From assembly GCA_947683425.1 (NCBI GenBank), contig CANTUQ010000070.1, forward strand, positions 956,001-1,020,000: a DNA stretch of 64,000 bases, given 5' to 3'. The stretch comes from Excoecaria cochinchinensis (lineage: Eukaryota > Streptophyta > Magnoliopsida > Malpighiales > Euphorbiaceae). Below, piece by piece: positions 56,523 to 64,000 of this stretch. The first letter of the stretch is position 1; each line of letters starts with the position of its first letter. Made by a program: the position numbers and the translations under genes. Under the pieces are notes generated by a model. That model was not told where the DNA came from, made no database searches, and saw only the letters and a program-made list of their open reading frames with translations.

Positions 56523-57239
56523 TTGTGTTTCACTGCCATCTACTCTCTCTCTTAAATTAAAGTCCAATATTTAGATGATGAAGTTTGTAAGATCAAATTA
56601 TTTAAGTGAAGAATTTGTTAGAAAGGTAAGTTATAAGTTTTGACTTATGTTGTTATTTCTTATTTAGCAAAAACCCTAGATACATGTTTTGTATATTTGT
56701 GTGTGTATTTTGATGAGGGTTTTGGATGGGTTTTGGAACAAGAATATTCAACCAAGAAAAGCTATTAGGAGCAAAGGAGTTGAGGTATGGGAATTTAGGT
56801 TTTGGTGTATTATTTGATTGTGTTGATCTTTGGTTGATTTTCTGGATAATTATGAATTTAAAGTTATTGAAGTATGTTTGAATGTTATGGATTTTTGATA
56901 ATTTATGTTTAGATGTTTTGATTGTGAGTTTTGAACCAAGGTAAGGAATTGAGTGAGTTTTTGCAGTAAAAACTACTAGTTTTTTTAATTGGGGATTTTA
57001 ATGATGTTAATAGTATAATTTAATTGTGTTTAATGGTATGAAATTTTGTGTTAATTATGAGGTTTTGAATGAATAATTTGTGTTGTGTTAAAATTTTGAA
57101 TTGAATGGGAGTTTTGTGTATGAGTTTTGGATGAAAGGATTGGTGAAGTCTCGCTAGAGATTTGGAAAATGCAACTCTATCGCAAGCGAGACATTATTGT
57201 GAGCACGACATAGCCGGGTAATTCCAGCATCTCCCGAGC

Positions 57240-57535
57240 AGTCAAGCTATTAGCGGAGGAATGCACGAGTCATGTCAAGCTTCACGACTCGACATGAGAA
57301 TCCTGCTCGGCAAGAGAGCCCGCTCAGCATGAGGATCCCACTCGGTATGAGAGTCTGTCGTAATAAGAGCACGACTCGGCATGGAGAGCATGACTCGTGC
57401 TAAGACTCCATTTAGCATGAGAGCCCATTCGGCGTGGGGAGCACGACTCATGCTGAGAGCCCGTTCGGCGTGAGGAGCACGACCCGTGCTGGGAAGCACG
57501 ACTTGTGCTGGCTAGCATGAGTCGTGACAACTTTT
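57240..57535. repeat. Palindromic minisatellite in Tekay-type 5' LTR
   Basis: Degenerate repeats of about 18-37 bp built from AGCACGACTCGTGCT-type palindromes (7-bp arms, one central base) and CTCGGCATGAGAGCCCG. Confidence 0.8.
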
Positions 57536-58378
57536 GCCCCTATTCCTGCTTATCTCTATTCTTTTGTTATGCTTTAAGGGGTTTGCCTTCACGAGTCGTG
57601 ACAGTAAGCACGACTCGTGATCGCTTCTTGGGACTCGTCTGTCTCGAGCGCGACAGACCCCTTTGCCTAAAATGTTTTCGAAAGATTTCTTCCTTGCATG
57701 GTTTTCCACTAATGTTTTGCTTATATGTTTTAAAATGTGGATCTTTTGATGTGTTCCCATGCATAGTATTTTGTGAAATATGAGAATTTAATTTACCATT
57801 ATTTTATTATAAATGTATATGTGTAATGTAAGGTAAACTTATCTGTTAAGTTTAAGTGAGTGTATGATAAATGAAATTAGTACACATGGTAGGTATATAC
57901 ATATATTGATACATGTGTCTAAGTGATCATAAAAGAATGATGCGAGGATTTGATGGAATAGGTATTTATATGTGTAAAATGTTAAGAATTTAATAATGAT
58001 ATGGAGATTTAGCCTACGTTAGTCGAGTCATGGATAGATAGGCATGCCTATAGAGTTCTATTAGCTGCAGCCCCTTTGGTTTTGGACCCTGATCAGGTCC
58101 CCGTTCGGGTCCTCGCGATCCTCAATGTGTTTGGATCTTATTTAAAATCCCCCAATGTGAAAATATTTTGAAATGAAAAGAAAAGAATGATTTTAATATC
58201 TTCGAATATCCATACGTTATGAAAGAATTGTTGGTACCTTTAGGTATCTATATGTTTACTCGTTTATCCACCCCTTTGACTTAGCAGGCAACTAAAAGAA
58301 TGAAAGAATGTGATTAATTGATAAGTTCTGTATTGATTGAAAAAAGATATGTGAATGAGCATCGAATGTGTTTGTTAA

Positions 58379-58401
58379 CATATATATATATATATATATA
58401 T
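58379..58401 (+). repeat. (TA)n run in Tekay-type LTR
   Basis: About 11 TA units; the counterpart in the second LTR is at about 62971-62994. Confidence 0.85.
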
Positions 58402-59467
58402 CTTATAAGATTGTGCTTTACGCACTTATATGTTCTGGACCCTTTTTAGACACCTATGTGGAAATGTGTGGTACCTTCGGGTACCTATGTGTTTTGTATA
58501 ATAAGTCAATGTCTGTAAATGAAAAAAGATATAATGAATAATGTTTGTTCAAATAGGCTTGTCTGAATGAATCCTGATTGCATAAGAATTTGTATGTGAA
58601 AATGTATGTTATTAATCTGTTTAAAAGTTATGGGTATGAGTGCCGATATGATGTCTTGGTAGAGACTTACTGAAGTATTGGATACGCATATCTGCTATAA
58701 TTAATTTGTCTACAAATGAAATGTTTTAACTTAAGTAGTAACACTATAATCTGCATGATTTTGGAACTATTAGTAATAACAGGAGTTGGTAAGACTTAAT
58801 ATTTTCTGACTAGAAAAATGTATTTTTGGTAACCAATGAGGTATAACTATTAATATGGTTAATTAATTATTTAGACAAATAACGAGTATGTGTAAGGTAT
58901 GTATATTAAAAAAAGTAATAAAGTATTTTCTGTTTTTGGTAAATAAGATGTACGTACATATAAAATAGCTTTTGTTTTCAAATGAAGATAATAATGTAAT
59001 CTGTGCTAACTCTAGCCGGCACCTTTATGCTTACGTATATATATTGCTTATGCATGTGTTCGTATCACCGAACACTATGATTGGTGGGTTATTACTTTCT
59101 TGTTTTCCCTACTAAGCATTATCGCTTAGCACGGTATTTTTCTGTGCAGGTTAGGAGTCTGAAGTTTGGTTCGAGCGGTCCACTGTGATTTTTGCTAACG
59201 AGTCAGATGGAAGTTTTATAGGAAATTCGTTATTGATTTTCGAAATGTAATTAAGTTTTATTTATTATCTTTTGTTATGAGTTGTAATATTCTTTAGTGC
59301 GAATTATGGTGCGTGTCTGTCGTTGAGGTTCTAGATGTTAGAAATTTTATAATTCCGTTTTTGGTATCTGTTTCTCATGTAAGTATGTTTAATTATGTTT
59401 TTATCACGTAACATCCTTCACCTGTCGTGATAGGTTGCTACGTACGGGTAAGGGGTGTTATATTTAG

Positions 59468-59479
59468 TGGTATCAGAGC
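59468..59479 (+). other. Primer binding site, tRNA-iMet type
   Basis: TGGTATCAGAGC is complementary to the 3' end of initiator tRNA-Met with CCA. It lies five bases after the LTR. Confidence 0.88.
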
Positions 59480-60683
59480 ATAGATTTAGTCGGTTCTGGT
59501 CGACTAGGTTTTCGAAGTGTGTCTGTATAGTTTAGCATTGGCCAAAGCGAATGATCTTGTTTTTCAGGTTTAATTTGGGAATGAGAACCTCCCGCTCAGA
59601 TAAAGTGTTTAGTTAAGTGTTGGCTCGGTAGATTACGATCTACCTGTCTTGGATTGTTATGTGTGTGTATAAATTTGGAATGTGTTTGTCAGGTGAGTTG
59701 CTAAAGATTTTGCTAGGATTTCGCTTTGATGATATGTGGTTTTAGAGAGAAGAGTTTGTGGAAGTTCTTGAGTGTATTAATATACGGCTACCTTGTGGGA
59801 ATAGATAATTTGGTGTTTCAAAATGGATGAGTGTTTCTGGTAATGTTTTGTGTGCTTGTCAGCTATCTTCCAAAAATTATTTGAATATGGACATATTGAA
59901 CCATGGGGATGGGAAAAGTGCATTATTATAGCATCAATTGCATTTCTGCATCATCTTGCATACATGAACCATCACATCCTCATTGCATCATCATCCTTTG
60001 ATCACACATGAGAAGCATTTGTGTATGTATTTTAGAAGGAGAGAAAGCTGACAGGGTGTGCATTGAGTATTTGATATTAAGATTAGGTTTGTGATTTAAA
60101 AGCTTACTAGTTGTTAAGGAAAAAGCACAGCGTAATAGTCAGAGTTAAGTAGAAAGAGTATTTTGGAATCTTACATAAGTGAATGTAAAGAGATTTTCAA
60201 GTAAGATGAGAGGGTTATTTGGAATGAAAGTAACATGTGTGTCAGATATTTTAAAGTATTAAGGAATTGTGTAGCAAGATGTTGTAAGTTAAATGGTCTA
60301 TATATGAGGTGTATATGTTTTGGTTTCTAATTTGTGGTTACGGTAATAATTATTTTGATGAATATGATTGATTTGAATGTAAGTCAATGAGAGGAGGATT
60401 ATGAGTTTGAGTTGAGTTGTGAAAAAGAGAAAGTTATGATTTGTATAGTTATTATGATTAAAAAGGAAATTGTTAGAGAGTATAGTGATGGGATTAAGTA
60501 AAAGCAGGTAAGTATGTTAAGAATGAAGTGTATAGGAACGAGTGTATTGTAAGTGTAAAACGTATGTGTTACATGATGATATAGAAATAATCTGTATGAA
60601 TGATAGTGAATTGAAGTATGGTTTTTGGATTTTTTTGGATGTAAGTGAATTTCGAGGATGAAATTCTTTTAGGATGGAAGATT
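59480..60683 (+). other. Non-coding interior of Tekay-type derivative
   Basis: 1.2 kb without a frame of note. The start (GGTCGACTAGGTTTTCGAAG near 59497) resembles Tekay leaders. The last 40 bases contain the family's 3' motif and a purine-rich tract (AGGATGGAAG) before the second LTR. Gag and pol have been lost or were never present. Confidence 0.75.
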
Positions 60684-63600
60684 TGTAACACCCCGAAATA
60701 TACCTTAGAAGGATTTGTGGTTAATGAAGGTTAGTAGTGAACAAAATTATGCAATTGTAGTGTTGGGTGTGCTGAATGGACAAGTTTGAAATTAGTGTAA
60801 AAGTTTCAGCAAGTGCGGCCAATTATATAATTGTGGAGTATAGGATTAGGACTTGATTGAAAGAATAAAATTAATTATATGGGCCAATGTGAAGGATTAT
60901 AAAGTATACATATCAATGCATGAGGATTAGAGAGAGTTGAAGGATTGATAGGGGAATTTGACACAAATATCTAATTTGAACCTATGGCAGGGTGACAAGT
61001 GGCAAGAGGTGAGAAGAGGTATAAAAGGAGAGAGAGAAGGAGAAAGAGTGCAGAAAATCTGCTCTTCCCCTCTCTTGTTCTCCCGTGCTTCCTCTCTTCT
61101 TCTTCTTCTTCTTCTTCTTTTTCTTTTTCTTCTTCTTTTCTTCTTGTTTCACTGCCATCTACTCTCTCTCTTAGATTAAAGTCCAAGATTTAGATGATGA
61201 CGTTTGTAAGATCAAATGATTTAAGTGAAGATTTTGTTAGAAAGGTAAGTTATAAGTTTTGACTTATGTTGTTATTTCTTATTTAGCAAAAACCCTAGAT
61301 ATATGTTTTGTATATTTGTGTGTGTGTTTTGATAAGGGTTTTGGATGGATTTTAGAACAAGAATATTCAACCAAGAAAAGTTATTAGGAGCAAAGGAGTT
61401 GAGGTATGGGAATTTAGGTTTTCGTGTATTATTTGATTGTGTTGATCTTTCGTTGATTTTCTGGATAATTATGAATTTAAAGTTGTTGAAGTATGTTTGA
61501 ATGTTATGGGTTTTGGATAATTTGTGTTTAGATGTTTTGATTGTGAGTTTTGAACCAAGGTAAGGAATTGAGTGAGTTTTTGCAGCAAAAACTACTGGTT
61601 TTTTTAATTGGGGATTTTAATGATATTAATAGTATGATTTAATTGTGTTTAATGGTATGAAAGTTGGGTTTTGTGTTAATTATGAGGTTTTGAATGAATG
61701 AATTATGTTGTGTTAAAGTTTTGAATTGAATGGGAGTTTTGGGTATGAGTTTTGGATGAAAGGATTGGTGCACTCTCGCTAGAGATTTCGAAAATGCGAC
61801 TCTGTCGCGAGCGCAACAGGGCCGAGTAATTCCAGCATCTCTCGAGCAGTCGAGTTATCAGCGGAGGAATGCACGAGTCGTGTCAAGCTTCACGGCTCGG
61901 CATGAGGATCCCGCTCGACATGAGGATCCCACTCAGTATGAGAGTCCGCTCGGAATGAGAGCACGACTCGGCATGGAGAGCACGACTGGTGCTGAGAGTC
62001 CGTTTGGCATGAGAGCCCGTTCAGTATCGGGAGCATGACTCGAGCTGGGAAGCACGACTCATACTGAGAGCCCATTCGGCATGGGGAGCACGACTCGTGC
62101 TGGCTAGCACGAGTCGTGAGAACTTTCACCCCTATTCCTGCTTGTCTCTGTTCTTTTGTTATGCTTTGAGGGGTTTGCCTTCATGAATCGTGACAGTAAG
62201 CACGACTCGTGATCGCTTCCTGGGACTCGTCTGTCGCGAGCGCGATAGACCCCTTTGCCTAAAACATTTTCGAAAGATTTCTTCCTTGCATGGTTTTCCA
62301 CTAATGTTCTACTTATATGTTTTAAAATGTGGATCTTTCGATGTGTTCCCATGCATAGTATTTTGTGAAATATGAGAATTTAATTTACCATTATTGTGTT
62401 ATAAATGTATATATGTAATGTAAGGTAAACTTATCTGTTAAGTTTAAGTGAGTGTATGATAAATGAAATTAGTACACATGGTAGGTATATACATATATTG
62501 ATACATGTGTCTATGTAATCATAAAAGAATGATGCAAGGATTTGATGGAATGGGTGTATATATATGTAAAATGTTAAGAATTTAATAATGATATGCAGAT
62601 TTAATCTGCGTTAGTCGAGTTGTGGATAGATAGGCATACCTATAGAGTTCTATTAGCTGCAGGCCCTTTGGTTTTGGACCCTAATCAAGTCCCTGTTCGG
62701 GTCCTCACGATCCTCAATGTGTTTGGATCTTGATTAAGATCTCCCAATGCGAAAATATTTTGAAATGAAAAGAAAAGAATGATTTTGATATCTTCGGATA
62801 TCCATGTGTTATGAAAGAATTGTTCGTACCTTCAGGTATCTATGCGTTTACTCACTTATCCACCCCTTTGACATAGCAGGCAACTAAAAGAATGAAAGAA
62901 TGTGATTAATTGATAAGTTCTGTAATGATTGCAAAAAGATATGTGAATGAGCATCGAATGTGTTTGTTGACATATATATATATATATATATATATCTTAT
63001 GAGATTGTGCTTTACGCACTTATATGTTATGGACCCTTTTTGGACACCTATGTGGAAATGTGTGGTACTTTCGAGTACCTATGTGTTTTGTATAATAAGC
63101 CAATGTCTGTAAATGAAAACAGATATAACGAATAATGTTTGTTCAAATAGGCTTGTCTGAATGAATCCTGATTGCATAAGAATTTGTATGTGAAAATATA
63201 TGTTATTAATCTGTTTAAAAGTTATGGGTATGAGTGCCTATATGATGTCTTGGTAGAGACTTACTGAAGTATTGGATATGCATATCTGCTATAATTGATT
63301 TGTCTACAAATGAAATGTTTTGATATAAGTAGTAACACTATAATCTGCATGATTTTGGAACTATTAGTAATAATGGGAGTTGGTAAGACTTAATATTTTC
63401 TAAATAGTAAAACGTATTTTTGGTAACCAATGAGGTATAACCCATTAATATGGTTAATTAATGATTTAGATAAATAACGAGTATGTGTAAGGTATGTATA
63501 GTAAAAAAAGTAATAAAGTATTTTCTGTTTTTGGTAAATAAGATGTACGTGCATATAAAATAGCTTCTATTTTCAAATGAATATAATAATGTAATTTGTG

Positions 63601-64000
63601 CTAACTCTAGCCGGTACCTTTATGCTTACATATATATATTGCTTATGCATGTGTTCGTATCACCAATCACTGTGATTGGTGGGTTATTACTTTCTTGTTT
63701 TTCCTACTAAGCGTTATCGCTTAGCACGGTATTTTTCCATCCAGGTTAGGAGTTTGAAGTTTGATTCGAGTGGTCCGCTGTGAGTTTGGCCAACGAGTCA
63801 GATGGAAGTTTTATAGGAAATTCGTTATTGATTTTCAGAATGTAATTAAGTTTTATTTATTAGCTTTTGTTATGAGTTGTAATATTTTTAGTGCAAATTA
63901 TGGTGTGTGTCTGTCACTGAGGTTCTAGATGTTAGAAATTTTATAATTCCGTTTTTGGCATCTGTTTCTTATGTAAGTATGTTTAATTATGTTTTTGTCG
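60684..64000 (+). repeat. 3' LTR of Tekay/Del-type element (runs off window)
   Basis: Same sequence as 56044 onward with a few percent differences and a shorter TTC repeat. About 100 bp should remain beyond the window. Confidence 0.9.
61860..62120. repeat. Palindromic minisatellite in Tekay-type 3' LTR
   Basis: Counterpart of 57240-57535 but shorter and with a different order of sub-units, so it has changed since insertion. Confidence 0.78.

Larger units (their letters stand above)
56044..59462 (+). repeat. 5' LTR of Tekay/Del-type element (3419 bp)
   Basis: Starts TGTAACACCCCGAAATATAC and ends GGTGTTATA (one change from the expected TACA). It is near-identical to 60684-64000, so the insertion is young relative to others here. 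No protein coding. Confidence 0.9.
35692..64000 (-). mobile_element. Third gag-only Tat/Ogre-like element, minus strand, split by two insertions
   Basis: Reading the minus strand: the 3' LTR is 35692-38163 and the interior runs upstream to 42264. It resumes at 54602-56043 after an Athila insertion, and is broken again at 56044 by a Tekay-type insertion that runs off the window. Gag, 3' UTR and LTR all match the left-hand element in order. Its 5' LTR is not in the window. Only the portions 35692-42264 and 54602-56043 belong to this element. Confidence 0.85.
56044..64000 (+). mobile_element. Tekay/Del-type LTR retrotransposon derivative without coding interior
   Basis: Two long LTRs (56044-59462 and 60684 to beyond the window) flank only 1.2 kb. 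A tRNA-iMet primer site follows the first LTR. The sequence before the second LTR, TTCGAGGATGAAATTCTTTT, is the usual 3' end motif of Tekay/Del interiors. Gag and pol are absent, so this is a large-retrotransposon derivative. The left target site would be TTATT (56039-56043); the right copy is off-window. It is inserted in the leader of the third Tat element. Orientation is + strand. Confidence 0.88.

Noticed and set aside
56331..56574. Poly-Glu, poly-Lys, poly-Ser and poly-Leu frames
   Set aside because: Translations of the TTC microsatellite in the Tekay-type LTR.

Overview
This is a repeat-dense intergenic stretch of a plant nuclear genome, probably a eudicot. The evidence is long LTR retrotransposons with plant tRNA primer sites (Arg, Asp and initiator Met), plant-type CACTA, Mutator and PIF/Harbinger DNA transposons, captured fragments that look like plant nuclear genes, and AT-rich sequence with ATT and TTC microsatellites. 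I see no intact host gene, no rRNA or tRNA gene and no CRISPR array. Every coding region I recognise is a transposon gene or a captured gene fragment, and nearly all carry stops or frameshifts. The species cannot be told from the sequence.

Left block (1-15870, + strand): a compound Tat/Ogre-lineage retrotransposon laid out LTR - internal - LTR - internal - LTR. It carries only gag and no pol, so it is non-autonomous. The first internal region has a tRNA-Arg primer site, a leader, a gag gene with one nonsense codon, about 3.4 kb of non-coding sequence, a 26-bp tandem repeat array and a polypurine tract. The second internal region has lost its primer site and most of gag. The third LTR is clearly more diverged than the first two. 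The block ends inside the LTR of an older TGTAAC-type Gypsy element (15871-16973), which itself appears to lie inside another such LTR (16974-20760).

Middle block (20761-35691): two related CACTA transposons in opposite orientation (21055-24929 and about 28968-31788). They carry captured exon fragments: TRS120/TRAPPC9-like and GARP-like in the first, ClpR/ClpP-like in the second. Between them lies the C-terminal part of a Mutator (MuDR) transposase gene, split by a 2.17-kb solo LTR with a perfect 5-bp target duplication (AGTAT). A decayed PIF/Harbinger transposase follows at 33436-34900.

Right block (35692-64000, - strand): a third copy of the gag-only Tat element, split twice by younger insertions. 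The first is a 12.3-kb Athila-lineage element (42265-54601) with two LTRs, a tRNA-Asp primer site, gag-pol and an env-like third gene. The second is a Tekay/Del-type derivative (56044 to beyond the window) with two 3.4-kb LTRs but only 1.2 kb of non-coding interior. The Athila insertion site can be reconstructed by comparison with the other Tat copies.

The most interesting points are: (1) the same Tat family carries different satellite-like arrays in its 3' untranslated region in each copy, including a 1.5-kb higher-order array in the third copy; (2) the Athila LTRs and pol-env gap hold arrays of near-identical 14-bp-arm hairpins; (3) a predicted intron in the Athila element would create the start codon of the env-like gene at the splice junction; (4) a patch of env-like sequence sits inside the 3' LTR; (5) the CACTA elements are Pack-type gene-fragment carriers.
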